A stretch of DNA of 34,335 nt from Singulisphaera sp. (GCA_027451445.1 DAIDJG010000123.1:1-34335); one strand, 5' to 3'. Positions 25,012 through 34,305 are shown, counted from the stretch's first letter. Numbers and translations are program-made. Notes: generated from the letters alone by a model not told the origin.

Positions 25012-25164
25012 CAGAATGGCAAATGCCAGATGCAAAATGGCAGATGTGGGAAGAATGGTGAGCGCCTGATTCCTCGGTTAGCCCAATCGTTCGTTAGGCA
25101 TCCAGTGCCATCTTGCATCTGCCGTCTTGCATCTGCCATTTTGCATCTGGCATTTGCCATTCTG
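25012..25164. repeat. Perfect 35-bp inverted repeat with 14-bp tandem units
   Basis: Positions 25012-25046 and 25130-25164 are exact reverse complements over 35 bp, separated by 83 bp. The right part also contains degenerate 14-bp tandem units beginning CATCTG at 25116, 25130 and 25144. The sequence is a simple mixture of ATGGCA, ATGCAA and CAGATG words unlike its surroundings. The gap 24823-25244 contains no other visible feature. Confidence 0.85.
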
Positions 25165-25244
25165 TTAGGAGTTTTTGTCAGGAACCTCCCGTCCCACGGT
25201 TCGTTGGGAGTCATCCCTTCGCGAACGTTCGAAGGAAAGCAGCC

Positions 25245-26276
25245 TCAGAACCCCTGTCCCTTCGTCGTAAGGTGAATCCGACAGAGGTACATATCCGCGG
25301 TGATATACAGCGTACTCCCATCATCGCCCCAGCCGCAGTTGGCCGTGGCGACTCCCGTGTTCAAAGTGCCGAGCAGGGTCCCATCCGGACTGAAGACGAG
25401 AACGCCACCCGGTCCCGTCGCAAAGACATTCCCTGCGGCATCGACCTTCATCCCGTCGGGTAGCCCCTTCTTGCCCTGCTTGGCCAGTGACGTCGCATCA
25501 TAGAAAACCCGACTCTCACCGAGCGTGCCATCGTCCTTGACGGCAAAGGCCGTCCAGATCGGTCGCTTCATATCAGAACTGGCGACATAGAGCGTCGTTT
25601 CATCGGGCGCGAACCCAATCCCGTTGGGATACGTGAGCTCGCGGGTTAGCAGCGTGATGGTGCCGTCCTTGCCAAGCCGGAACACGCCGTTGTAGGGCAG
25701 TTCCTTCGCGGGGTCGTCGTTCCCCCGAGGCAATCCGTACGGCGGGTCGGTGAAGTAAAGATCGCCATTAGACTTGTAGACCGCATCGTTGGGACTGTTG
25801 AAGCGCCTCCCCATGTACGTGTCGGCCAGAGTCTTGAACGATCCGTCCGGCTCGAGGCGAGCGATCCGGCGGTCGCCGTGCTGACAGAGAACGAGCCGCC
25901 CTTCCGCATCACGGACCAAACCGTTCGAGCCCTGCTCTCCACCCTTGGGATTGCTCCCGGTGAAACCGCTCGGGCTCAGGAAGACATGGACCTCCTTCCC
26001 CTCACTCCACCGGAAGATCGCGTTGCGCGGAACGTCCGAAAAGAGCACGTCGCGCGCCTTCTTGCTCCAGACAGGTCCTTCCGACCAGTCGAAGCCTTCG
26101 GCAAGCTTCTCGATCCTCGCATCCTGCGGCACGATCCGGTCGAACCGAGGGTCAATGCGCTCGATGGTACCGATGCTGGGATAGGTCTTCTTCTCCTGCG
26201 CAACGGCCGGAGCGCACGTCAGCAATCCCGCCACGATCGCGGCGCAGACCCAGGGAAGCGATTGAGCGCGTAACAT
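25245..26276 (-). CDS. Secreted SMP-30/gluconolactonase-like protein
   Basis: The 343-residue protein starts with a signal peptide (LPWVCAAIVAGLLTCAPAVA) and continues as a six-bladed beta-propeller of the SMP-30/gluconolactonase/LRE-like family. Typical blade motifs are EGFDWSEGPVWSKKARDVLF, NGLVRDAEGRLVLCQHGDRR, GRRFNSPNDAVYKSNGDLYF with TDPPYGL, LTYPNGIGFAPDETTLYVAS and GLPDGMKVDAAGNVFATGPG. The residues that bind the metal in this family (Glu of SEGP, Asn of SPND and YPNG, Asp of LPDG) are all visible. Members hydrolyse sugar lactones or related esters, but the substrate here is unknown. I chose ATG 26276 because it begins the signal peptide. AGGAGG lies about 14 bases upstream, slightly far. 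Confidence 0.9.
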   Translation of the reverse strand: MLRAQSLPWVCAAIVAGLLTCAPAVAQEKKTYPSIGTIERIDPRFDRIVPQDARIEKLAEGFDWSEGPVWSKKARDVLFSDVPRNAIFRWSEGKEVHVFLSPSGFTGSNPKGGEQGSNGLVRDAEGRLVLCQHGDRRIARLEPDGSFKTLADTYMGRRFNSPNDAVYKSNGDLYFTDPPYGLPRGNDDPAKELPYNGVFRLGKDGTITLLTRELTYPNGIGFAPDETTLYVASSDMKRPIWTAFAVKDDGTLGESRVFYDATSLAKQGKKGLPDGMKVDAAGNVFATGPGGVLVFSPDGTLLGTLNTGVATANCGWGDDGSTLYITADMYLCRIHLTTKGQGF

Positions 26277-26442
26277 GACTGTGACTTCGCCTCCTGATAG
26301 ATCGAGGATCGCAGTGGAGCGAGGAATACGGGGATGGGAAAGATTACCCCCGAGATTATCCCCGGAGCTCGACTCCGACAATGGTCTACCCGTTCCGAAA
26401 ACCGGCTGTCCCGTGTGCAACCGATCGCGTACCCGCGACCTA

Positions 26443-27789
26443 TCAACGGGGAGGCGAGACCCCTTTCTCAAGCAGACGATCGAGCCAGTCGAGGGCTTCA
26501 CGTTTGCTGTTCACGACGCGGTCGAGCTGGGCTTCGCGGAGCTGTTCCAGGAGGGTTGCGAAGTGCGAGCCGGGGCTGAGGCCGTGGCGGACGAGGTCGT
26601 GGCCCGTGACGAGGGGAGGCGGGTTGATCGGACCGGTCGGCTGTTCCCTCAAATAGTAATCACAGTAATCAATCTGGCTCGTTTCACCGAACGACGCGAG
26701 TGCATCCGCGCGGTGCAAGGCGAGCAGCTCTTCGACACCCGGCTGCGAGAGGATCCGTTTAAGTTTGGCTTCGCGTAACCGCTTGGCCTCACCCAGATAT
26801 TGATGATACTCGACGAGCCAGCAGATACGCTCCCGGTCGGCGTTGGAGAGTTTCAAGCGCCGGCACAGATCACCGGCCATACGGCTGCCGACCTGTTCGT
26901 GGTTGTGGAACGTCATGCGGCCGTTATGCACGGCCTTCGTGGGGGGCTTGCCGATGTCGTGCAAGAGCGCAGCGAAGGCCAGCGTGAACGTCGGGTCTGG
27001 GGGTAACAGTCTGAGCACGAGTAGCGTGTGATCCCAAAGGTCCCCTTCCGGCTGTATGGGCTTGCCTTGAAATAAACCCTTGATCGCCACGAGGGGCGGC
27101 AGCACCGCCTTGATGAGGCCGGTATGCAAGGCGAGGTCCATGGCCTTGGCCCGGCTCTCGTGCACGAGCATCTTCCGCAGTTCCTCAGCGATTCGCTCGG
27201 CGGCAACGACGGTGACCTGGTCGGCCATCGACACGAGGGAGTTGCGGGTGCGCGGTTCGATCGTCATGCCGAACCGTGATGCAAACCGGATCGCGCGAAG
27301 GAGTCGGAGCTTGTCCTCGCCGAAGCGAGCCTCGGGCGCACCGATGGCGCGGAGGGTGCGTGCCGCGAGGTCGTCCCGGCCGCCAACGTAATCGATGATT
27401 TCGTCGCTGATCGGGTCCCAGAACATTCCGTTGATCGTGAAATCGCGGCGCTCGGCGTCCTCGCGCGGCGAACTGAAGACGACGGAGTCGGGGTGGCGGC
27501 CATCGAGGTAGGCGCCGTCGCTTCGAAACGTCGCGACCTCCACCTCAGCCCCTTTGGGGCTGCGAACGCGAACCACGCCAAACGCGACGCCGACGGGGAT
27601 CGTGCGGAAAGGGAACAGGGCCATCACCTGGTCCGGCGTGGCGCTGGTGGCGACGTCGTAGTCGGTGGGGGTGAGGCCCAGCAGAAGGTCGCGGACGCAA
27701 CCTCCCGCCCAGAGCGCCGTGTGCCCCTTTTCGCGCAGTTTCCGGACGATTTCACGGGCGAATGGCCGCGCCAGTTCCGAGTTTGCCAT
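26443..27789 (-). CDS. cca: CCA tRNA nucleotidyltransferase / poly(A) polymerase family
   Basis: The 448-residue protein is a class II nucleotidyltransferase. The N-terminal catalytic head has GGCVRDLLLG and the metal-binding DYDVATSATP. RRDFTINGMFWDP, LRAIGAPEARFGEDKLRLLR and RFASRFGMTIEPRT are the conserved neck motifs. An HD domain follows, with AALLHDIGKPPTKA at about residue 280 and NHEQVGSRMA. The HD region suggests extra phosphohydrolase activity, as in some bacterial CCA enzymes. The reaction is addition of C, C and A to tRNA 3' ends; poly(A) polymerase activity cannot be excluded by sequence. The start lies 3 bp after the rsmD stop, and its GGAGGAG ribosome binding site is inside the end of rsmD, so the two are coupled. 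Confidence 0.92.
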   Translation of the reverse strand: MANSELARPFAREIVRKLREKGHTALWAGGCVRDLLLGLTPTDYDVATSATPDQVMALFPFRTIPVGVAFGVVRVRSPKGAEVEVATFRSDGAYLDGRHPDSVVFSSPREDAERRDFTINGMFWDPISDEIIDYVGGRDDLAARTLRAIGAPEARFGEDKLRLLRAIRFASRFGMTIEPRTRNSLVSMADQVTVVAAERIAEELRKMLVHESRAKAMDLALHTGLIKAVLPPLVAIKGLFQGKPIQPEGDLWDHTLLVLRLLPPDPTFTLAFAALLHDIGKPPTKAVHNGRMTFHNHEQVGSRMAGDLCRRLKLSNADRERICWLVEYHQYLGEAKRLREAKLKRILSQPGVEELLALHRADALASFGETSQIDYCDYYLREQPTGPINPPPLVTGHDLVRHGLSPGSHFATLLEQLREAQLDRVVNSKREALDWLDRLLEKGVSPPR

Positions 27790-27792
27790 GGC

Positions 27793-28428
27793 TCACTCCT
27801 CCGCCCTAGTGGGAGGGCTCGGCTCTCTTTCGGACTCCAAGGCAGCCGAGGGGTTCTGGCCGTCGCGTTCCGCGACGATTCGGATGGCGATCTGGGTACC
27901 CCCATAGCGCCGAATGTCCCAGGACTCGGGATCGGGGAGAATGTCCGCGTCGAGCGAGTTGCTCCTCGATTCGAGCGCGATCGCCGAGCCGGGGGGCAGC
28001 TTTTCGACAAGCTGGCGGAGCATCTGGTTCACCTTCTGAGGCCGGTCTTCATATTCGCGATAAGGGGGGTCCAGGAGCACAATGAGCGGCTCGTCGTGGA
28101 CGGGTTGGTACGCGCGTGCCCAGCGGTAGGCGTCGGTGAGCCGGACTTGCCCGCGCTCCTCGAAGCGGAGCGTGGTCAGATTGCGATGGATCAATGCAAC
28201 ATTGTCGCGGTTTTGCTCGATGAACAGGGTCCTGGCCGCCCCTCGGCTGAGCGCTTCGAGCCCCAGCGCCCCGGTGCCGGCGAAGAGGTCGACGACCAAC
28301 CGGTCTTCGACCAGGACGCCGAGGATATTGAAAATCGACTCGCGCACGAGGTCACTCGTAGGCCGGGTCGACGACCCTTTGGGCCCATCAAACTTGTGCC
28401 CGCGCCTCTGGCCGGCAATGATCCGCAT
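27793..28428 (-). CDS. rsmD: 16S rRNA (guanine(966)-N(2))-methyltransferase RsmD
   Basis: The 211-residue protein begins MRIIAGQRRGHKFDGPKGSS and shows the RsmD signature TRPTSDLVRESIFNIL, the SAM-binding VVDLFAGTGALGLEALSRGA, and the catalytic motif VLLDPPYREYED. These N6/N2-type methyltransferases methylate G966 (E. coli numbering) of 16S rRNA in the small subunit. The C-terminus carries a charged tail (about 25 residues) beyond the usual fold. GGAG lies 6 bases before ATG. It is the first gene of a two-gene operon with the CCA enzyme. Confidence 0.94.
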   Translation of the reverse strand: MRIIAGQRRGHKFDGPKGSSTRPTSDLVRESIFNILGVLVEDRLVVDLFAGTGALGLEALSRGAARTLFIEQNRDNVALIHRNLTTLRFEERGQVRLTDAYRWARAYQPVHDEPLIVLLDPPYREYEDRPQKVNQMLRQLVEKLPPGSAIALESRSNSLDADILPDPESWDIRRYGGTQIAIRIVAERDGQNPSAALESEREPSPPTRAEE

Positions 28429-28839
28429 GACGACCGCTCCTCACCGACTTGCCCTGCGGGACGCACCGGCTCCGATTCCCCCTAATGTTCATCATACCAG
28501 GCTATCCGCGAAACGACAGAGGCACCGGCTGCGGAAAGGCCAATCGGATGGAAGACCGGGACTTTAACTCGGGTTGACCCGTTTTCGGTTGTTGACGATA
28601 ATGCTGTCCCGTTCAAGGAGGAACTTCTCGATTCGTCAACGAACCCGACCCCGCTGTCTCCGTTGGTTGGGACTTATCCCCACTTCAATACGTATTACCC
28701 CGCCGCCGTGGTTTCGAAGGAGTGGGTGAGCCCGCCGGTCGATTGAACTTCAGGGACGAGGTTGGCCCGAGCGTGCAATCTGCCTCTCCAGCTCGCACTC
28801 CGACACCGCGCCAACCCCAGACGCAGGACAGGCAAGGTC
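28429..28839. promoter_or_regulatory. Divergent intergenic region between rsmD and metalloprotease genes
   Basis: This 411-bp gap must hold promoters for both genes. It contains nested inverted repeats: GTTGACGA (28591-28598) with TCGTCAAC (28633-28640), and inside them GTTC (28611-28614) with GAAC (28621-28624). The arms could fold into one imperfect stem or bind a dimeric regulator. No coding sequence is convincing here. Confidence 0.35.
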
Positions 28840-30642
28840 ATGTACCGGTCACCCGCCGCAGCGCTCCTGGCTGCATCCTTATTGTACGCAACACCGATCG
28901 CAACCGTTGCCGGCGCGACCGACACGCTGGGTGAAGCCCGTGCGTTGCTCGACCGCCAGGACGCCAAGGGAGCCGCGGAACGGCTCGAAGACGCGTTGCC
29001 CACCGTTGACCCGGCGGACCGCTCGGCGCTGCTGGATCTGCTCCGTCGCGCCTTTGAAGAGGCTGCCCGCCAGGCGGAACGCACGGGCAAGACGGACGAG
29101 GCCGAGCACTACCGAGAAAATCTGGCGATCCTCGACCGCAAACCCCGCGCCGTGGCGCCTCCTGCCGCGCCAGCGGTCAACTCGGTTCCCGCAAATACAC
29201 CCTCGACACTGCGCGAGATCCCGATCCAGCGCACGTCGCTCGTACCCAATCAACCCGATAAGTCCGTTGCACCCAGTCCCGAGCCAGCACCCGCGCCCCT
29301 AGACGACAAACCACCGATCACCGCCCTTCCCTCGCGAGACGATCTGGCTCCGAGTGGCGAGCCTAAGCCCACACCGGCGGCAGCACCTGCCGATCTCTCA
29401 AAGAACGCCCTGGTCGCACAGATCTCAACCGCGAACGCCGCCTTCGAAGGCCAGCGCTACGAGGAGGCTGGACGGATCTATGGAGACCTGGCCAGCACCA
29501 ATCGACTCCCCAAGCCGCTCTTCCCCCACTGGCTCTACTGCCGCTGCTGGGCGGTCAAGGAGCGGATCAACCGCAAGCCCGCCAGCGCCGAGGAGTGGTC
29601 CGAGATCGACGCGGAAATCGCCAAGATCCTGGAGCTCAATCCCAAGAACTGGCTCGCCGACTATCTCCGCAAGGTCGCCGCCGAGCGTGCCAAGAACGTC
29701 CAGGCCAGCCGATCCAATCCCAACCGAGTCATCGTCCGGGCTGCCTCTCCCGAGGAACCTGCGCCGATGCCCCTTGTGTTGAATCCACCCGAGAGCAAGC
29801 CGGCGCCGCTCTTGAATAATGACCTAAGCAACGCCGAAGTCGCCATCCCCGCCCAAAGCATGGCTGCCGAAACCGGGCGCTGGCTCGTGCTCGAAACCGC
29901 GAACTTCCGTATCCTGCACGCGGACCACACGCTGGCAAAAAGTGTCGCCGAGGTCGCCGAGCGAACACGAGAAGCACAGTCCAAGCGCTGGTCGGGCGGC
30001 TCGTCTGCGCCCGAGACGTGGTCTCCCAAGTGCGACATTTATCTGTACCCGACGTCCCAGATCTTCCGTGAGATGACCGGGCAGCCCGAAGAATCGCCCG
30101 GTTTTTCGACGATGGGAATGAACGCCGGCCGAATCATCGCCCGGCGCGTCAATCTGCGGGCCGATCACCCGACGCTCGTCACGGCCATCCTCCCGCACGA
30201 GGTCACGCACGTCGTGCTTGCCGACTTTTTCGCTCAGCAGCAAATCCCCCGCTGGGCCGACGAAGGGATGGCGGTCCTTGCTGAGCCTCGGAGCGAGCAG
30301 CAGGTCCGCGCCGGTGACCTCGAAAAGCCACTGGCTTCCGGCCGCCTGTTCGCGGTCAAGGACCTGATGGTCATGGACTACCCCGACGGCCAGTACTGGG
30401 GGCTGTACTACGCCCAGAGCGTGTCCCTGACCCGGTTTCTGGTCGAACAAGGGACTCCGGCCCAGTTCATCGAGTTCATCCAGAGCAGCCAGCGGCGGAA
30501 TCACGAAGCCGAACTGCGCCGGATTTACAAGATCGACGGGTACGGCGACCTGCAAAAACGCTGGCTGGCCTACGCGCGGTCGCAGTCCATCGCGACGACG
30601 GCGGACAAGCTCAAGAAGGACATCGATACGGCGAGCCGCTGA
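28840..30642 (+). CDS. Secreted HExxH metalloprotease-like protein with TPR-like N-terminal part
   Basis: The 600-residue protein starts with a signal peptide (SPAAALLAASLLYATPIATVAGA). An N-terminal helical part (about 28-100) follows, then a long Pro/Ala-rich linker (about 105-190). A second helical section has TPR-like spacing (NAAFEGQRYEEAGRIYGDLA, LELNPKNWLADYLRKVAAER). The C-terminal domain has ANFRILHADHTLAKSVAEVA and LPHEVTHVVLADFFAQQQIP followed by RWADEGMAVLAEP. This gives the zinc motif HExxH plus a downstream Glu, as in peptidase-MA-like gluzincins; metal and catalytic residues are intact. A periplasmic or extracellular peptidase role is likely, the substrate unknown. I chose ATG 28840, where the signal peptide begins. 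It ends 18 bp from the convergent addA-like gene. Confidence 0.87.
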   Translation: MYRSPAAALLAASLLYATPIATVAGATDTLGEARALLDRQDAKGAAERLEDALPTVDPADRSALLDLLRRAFEEAARQAERTGKTDEAEHYRENLAILDRKPRAVAPPAAPAVNSVPANTPSTLREIPIQRTSLVPNQPDKSVAPSPEPAPAPLDDKPPITALPSRDDLAPSGEPKPTPAAAPADLSKNALVAQISTANAAFEGQRYEEAGRIYGDLASTNRLPKPLFPHWLYCRCWAVKERINRKPASAEEWSEIDAEIAKILELNPKNWLADYLRKVAAERAKNVQASRSNPNRVIVRAASPEEPAPMPLVLNPPESKPAPLLNNDLSNAEVAIPAQSMAAETGRWLVLETANFRILHADHTLAKSVAEVAERTREAQSKRWSGGSSAPETWSPKCDIYLYPTSQIFREMTGQPEESPGFSTMGMNAGRIIARRVNLRADHPTLVTAILPHEVTHVVLADFFAQQQIPRWADEGMAVLAEPRSEQQVRAGDLEKPLASGRLFAVKDLMVMDYPDGQYWGLYYAQSVSLTRFLVEQGTPAQFIEFIQSSQRRNHEAELRRIYKIDGYGDLQKRWLAYARSQSIATTADKLKKDIDTASR

Positions 30643-30660
30643 TCGCAGTTGCCAAAGAGT

Positions 30661-33600
30661 TCAACGGCCGAGTGCCCGAATCGCGAACTCGATGGCCTGG
30701 TCGTTGAAGACATCTTCACCCGAGATTCCGCCACCCGGACCGAGCCGAATCTGCCACGCCTGAAGCACGGGCGCGTAACCGAGCTGCTCCGCTGCGAGGG
30801 CCGAGAGCAGCAAGCGCAATCGTTCCGATGGGCCGGGCGCAGACTCATCGCAGAGCAGCACGACACCCCAGGATCCGTCCGGCTCTTCGTACAGCAAGTC
30901 AAATCGCCCCTCAAAGATTGAGGGGTTCCGACTGCGCGGAGGCCACGCCACGGTCCAGGCCTGACCCGGCTCAACGCGACGTGCTCGTTCGAGGATCCGA
31001 CCGAGAGCTCCGGTAAGCCACGGAGTCAGACGGTCGACAGCCTCTCGAACCAGCCCTGCGTGCGCGGCCGGCACCTGCCGGCGTGCGACCCGGTGCGCGG
31101 CGTCGGGCAGGTCGCGCGCGTTGAGATGCTTGACGTCGCTGACGATCGAACGGACGAGACGGTCCAGACGCTGGGCCGAAGCACCGCGCGATTGCGCCTG
31201 GTCCAGTACGGTCACGGTCGCTCGGCCAGTCATGCGCTGCGAAGCCGTCGACGAGGCTGCGAGTGGTGTGCCATGGATGACGCTCGCGACCTCGGCCAAC
31301 GAAGGACGCGTATCCCTCCTCAGTGCGCGCTGGTCCGGCCCGTCCGTCGGTTTGTCAACCACGCGCACCCGAGGAACGCCCCAACCCTCTGGCACAGCGA
31401 CTCGGCATTCCCCTGTCTGGCGATCGAACACGGTATCGAGCCGCCGCAACGCCGTGGATTGTACGCCATCGGCTGCTCCGACCCCAGCAGAGAGGATCAA
31501 GAGGTCTCGAGCACGCGTCGTCGCGACGTAGAACAACCGAAGCGCCTCAGCGTCCTCTTCACGACGCTCGCGCAGACGATAAACCCGCCAGCCGAGGCTC
31601 TCCTGATCGGATGCTTCGTCAACCCCTTCTCGCTCCTTGGAAGGACGCACGAGCAGCCCAAGCTCCGGATCAAAGCTCGCGCACGGACCCTCGGCGCTCG
31701 ATTTCCGGTTCAAGTCCGGAAGCACGACGACCGGGAATTCGAGGCCTTTAGCGCGGTGGATCGACATGAGGCGGATGCATTCACCCGTCTCGTCCGTTGT
31801 GGCCGCCTGCTCTTCGCGCGAGGGCTCGCGCAGCTCGGAGCGCAGGCCTGCGACGAACTGGGCCAGGGTAAAGCCACCCTGGCGATCGAAGTCGCGTGCT
31901 TTCCGCACGAGTTTGCGAGCGTTGGCTCGCTTGCGATCGCCGAGGGGTTCCGCGAGCAGCGCCGCTTCGTATCCGGACTCGTCGAGCGCACGGTCGATCA
32001 GTGCAGACATCGGCACCTGGTCCTTCAGCCGACGCCACTGGGCCAGCAGCCGACGCGCCCGCAAGGCACGCTCCCGATCGACGGTCGAAAGCCTCGTGCT
32101 CTCTTCGAGATGCTCCAGGCCCTCGGTCAAACCCTGTCGCGCCGTGGCTAGCCAGTAGAGGCCGTTATCGCTCAATCCGAAGAACGGCCCCCGGAGGGCT
32201 CCCGCGAGCGCCACAGCGTCGAATGGATCCTCGATGGCGGAGAGGACATTGATGACGTCGTTGATCTCTTGCTGGATGTAGAAGGCGGACCCGCCCACGG
32301 TGTAGTAATCGAGCCCTTCATCGCGCAGGGCCGACTCGTAAACACCAACGTCCGTCAGCGCCCGGAACAGCAGCGCGATATCGTTGGGCTGGACGGGACG
32401 AACGTGGTTCGATTCCCGGTCGCGGACCAGCCAGCCCTCGTCGAGTTTCTGCCGCAGGTGCTTCGCCAGCCAGCGTGCTTCCGTCCGGCGCGCCTGGTTG
32501 ACGCTTATCTTCGTCGGACGGTCCGCGTGCAAACTTTCGGGCTCCGTGGCCCAGACGAATTCGACCGCGGGCTCGTCGTTCGTTTTCGGCAACGGTTTAC
32601 CCGGCAAAAGCGGAGGCGACGCCTCGCCCTCAAACGCTTCCTGGAACAGCAGATTGACGAAATCCAGGATGCCCGCCGCGCTTCGGAAGTTCTCGGTCAG
32701 GTCGAGCCGTCCCGCCTCGGGGAACTCGGCACGCACCTGCTGGAAGATCCTGGGCTCTGCGCCTCGGAAGCGGTAGATGGACTGCTTGAAGTCGCCCACG
32801 ATAAAGAGCCGGCCGTTCAGGTAGCCCGTGCCGGCGAGCCGGTTGAGGATGTCGTTCTGAACGGGGTCGGTGTCCTGGAACTCGTCGACGAGGAGCAACT
32901 CGATCGAGTCGGCCAGGGCGTTACGCACGTTCTCATCCGAGTCGCGAAGCAAGTCGCGCGTATTGATCAACAGGTCGTCGAAGTCGAGCCCGACCCGCGC
33001 TCGCTTCGCCTTCGCATACTCGGCGCGTGCCGCACGGGCGAGCCGGCCGAAGCGAAGGCCATGCTCAGCAAACTGAAGCGCCGCGGGCTCGCTCCACTGG
33101 TTCTGTTTGCGAAAGCCGTCGATCCCATCGCGGAATGCCTTGAGACGCGAGGCGATATCGTCCTTGATTTCGGGGGAAGGCCAGTGCGTCGTGCGCAAAC
33201 CCTTGGGTAGAAGCGCCTGCGCACGCAGGCCGGCGAGAGCATCGTCGTTATCGCACCAGAAATCGAGAGCCGGCAGTTGCTCGCATAAGGTGGTTTGCAT
33301 CTCGATCAGCTTGGGGTGCGTGAATTCCGCATCCGCGAGTGACTGAAATGCCGCACGTCCGAGCGCACACACACCCGCGAACAGACCTGGCCGCTCGCGC
33401 TCCTCCCAGGCTGCACGCCAACGGGCAACGATTGCCTGGGCACTTTCCTTGATCCACGCTTCCAAACCGTCGACATCCCGCCGCGCGAGCAGCGCGGAAA
33501 GTGCCTCGCGGACCGAGCGTAGGCCGTATTCGGCGGCGAGGAGGATCAGATCCGGATCTTTGCGGGCCAGCAGGATCCGGAGACACCGTGAAAGCGCCTC

Positions 33601-34020
33601 TTCGCGGATCGTCCCAGCGATCGTTTCATCCAGAATCCCGAAATCGGGATCGAGCCGCGCTTCGAGCGCGTGCTCGCGAAGCCAGTTACCACAAAACTCA
33701 TGGAAGGTTCCCACGCGCGCGGCCTCGAGCGCTCGCAAGATCGTGCGCCAGCGCGGCGAATCGTCATGCTGGTCCAGTCGTTTGCGACACTCGGCACGAA
33801 TCCGCCCCCGCAGCTCTCGCGCGGCTTTTTCCGTGAATGTCAGTGCGACCACTGAACGAACCGATTTCGTTCCGGGCCGGTCGAGTTCGCCAAAGAACCG
33901 CGCGGTCAACACGGTCGTTTTGCCGCAACCGGCCCCGGCGCTCAGAGCGACGCTCGCGTCGCGCACTGCCAAGGGGCGAGATTGCTGCTCCGTGAGTGAT
34001 TGGCGCGGTGTTTCAGACAT
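30661..34020 (-). CDS. addA: AddA-like UvrD/REP-type helicase with degraded nuclease domain
   Basis: The 1119-residue protein is a superfamily 1A helicase. Visible motifs are Walker A (SAGAGCGKTTVLTARFF, about residues 27-43), VALTFTEKAARELRGRI (motif Ia), GTFHEFCGNWLREHA, LLLVDEFQDTDPVQ (motif II, about 375), GDFKQSIYRFRGAEP (motif III), LTENFRS (motif IV), IRLMSIHRAKGLEFPVVVLP (motif V) and RLFYVATTRARDLLILS (motif VI). The layout matches AddA, the helicase-nuclease of the RecBCD-equivalent AddAB complex in double-strand break repair. The C-terminal RecB-nuclease-like region retains EGRFDLLYEEPDGSWGVV, but where active members have VDYKTD it reads LLCDES, lacking the catalytic lysine. The nuclease is probably inactive. 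No addB is next to it. Confidence 0.88.
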   Translation of the reverse strand: MSETPRQSLTEQQSRPLAVRDASVALSAGAGCGKTTVLTARFFGELDRPGTKSVRSVVALTFTEKAARELRGRIRAECRKRLDQHDDSPRWRTILRALEAARVGTFHEFCGNWLREHALEARLDPDFGILDETIAGTIREEALSRCLRILLARKDPDLILLAAEYGLRSVREALSALLARRDVDGLEAWIKESAQAIVARWRAAWEERERPGLFAGVCALGRAAFQSLADAEFTHPKLIEMQTTLCEQLPALDFWCDNDDALAGLRAQALLPKGLRTTHWPSPEIKDDIASRLKAFRDGIDGFRKQNQWSEPAALQFAEHGLRFGRLARAARAEYAKAKRARVGLDFDDLLINTRDLLRDSDENVRNALADSIELLLVDEFQDTDPVQNDILNRLAGTGYLNGRLFIVGDFKQSIYRFRGAEPRIFQQVRAEFPEAGRLDLTENFRSAAGILDFVNLLFQEAFEGEASPPLLPGKPLPKTNDEPAVEFVWATEPESLHADRPTKISVNQARRTEARWLAKHLRQKLDEGWLVRDRESNHVRPVQPNDIALLFRALTDVGVYESALRDEGLDYYTVGGSAFYIQQEINDVINVLSAIEDPFDAVALAGALRGPFFGLSDNGLYWLATARQGLTEGLEHLEESTRLSTVDRERALRARRLLAQWRRLKDQVPMSALIDRALDESGYEAALLAEPLGDRKRANARKLVRKARDFDRQGGFTLAQFVAGLRSELREPSREEQAATTDETGECIRLMSIHRAKGLEFPVVVLPDLNRKSSAEGPCASFDPELGLLVRPSKEREGVDEASDQESLGWRVYRLRERREEDAEALRLFYVATTRARDLLILSAGVGAADGVQSTALRRLDTVFDRQTGECRVAVPEGWGVPRVRVVDKPTDGPDQRALRRDTRPSLAEVASVIHGTPLAASSTASQRMTGRATVTVLDQAQSRGASAQRLDRLVRSIVSDVKHLNARDLPDAAHRVARRQVPAAHAGLVREAVDRLTPWLTGALGRILERARRVEPGQAWTVAWPPRSRNPSIFEGRFDLLYEEPDGSWGVVLLCDESAPGPSERLRLLLSALAAEQLGYAPVLQAWQIRLGPGGGISGEDVFNDQAIEFAIRALGR

Positions 34021-34305
34021 GAGCGAGCCTGGATAGACCGTAGCGTGAGTGATTTAGAGCCGATGTCGGTTGAGTTGCATACGATCGGTCGAGCCGGTGC
34101 GTGCACCCCGCATAGGCGCGCACTCAGCGTGGTTTCCGCTCGGACGGGGCGCGGCACGACCGGGTGATCCACCTTTTGGAAGGAGGGGAACCTCATAACT
34201 CCCCCCCTTGGGAAGCTGGTGACCCGACACTTTTGCGGGTAGGGAAAGGCGGACGTTCATGAGCGTGCGTAGAAGGGATAGAAACACTCCCTTCGGAGCC
34301 AACCC
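34021..34305. other. Gap upstream of addA-like gene
   Basis: This stretch has no convincing gene. A purine-rich arm (AAGGAGGGG at 34180-34188) can pair with CCCCCCCTT (34201-34209) through 9 positions with one mismatch, a weak hairpin. It lies between divergent starts (34020 and a possible start at 34306), so both promoters should be here. Confidence 0.35.

Noticed and set aside
28569-28585. Terminator at CGGGTTGACCCG followed by TTTT
   Set aside because: The stem is only 4-5 bp and it lies between divergent genes, where a terminator is not expected.
34180-34209. Another member of the CTTGT-loop hairpin family
   Set aside because: The 12-base loop and mismatched stem do not match; CCCCCCCTTGGG resembles the other hairpins only superficially.
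34054-34302. 82-residue minus-strand frame upstream of the addA-like gene
   Set aside because: No motif, contains the weak hairpin sequence twice as LPKGGS, and does not resemble AddB.
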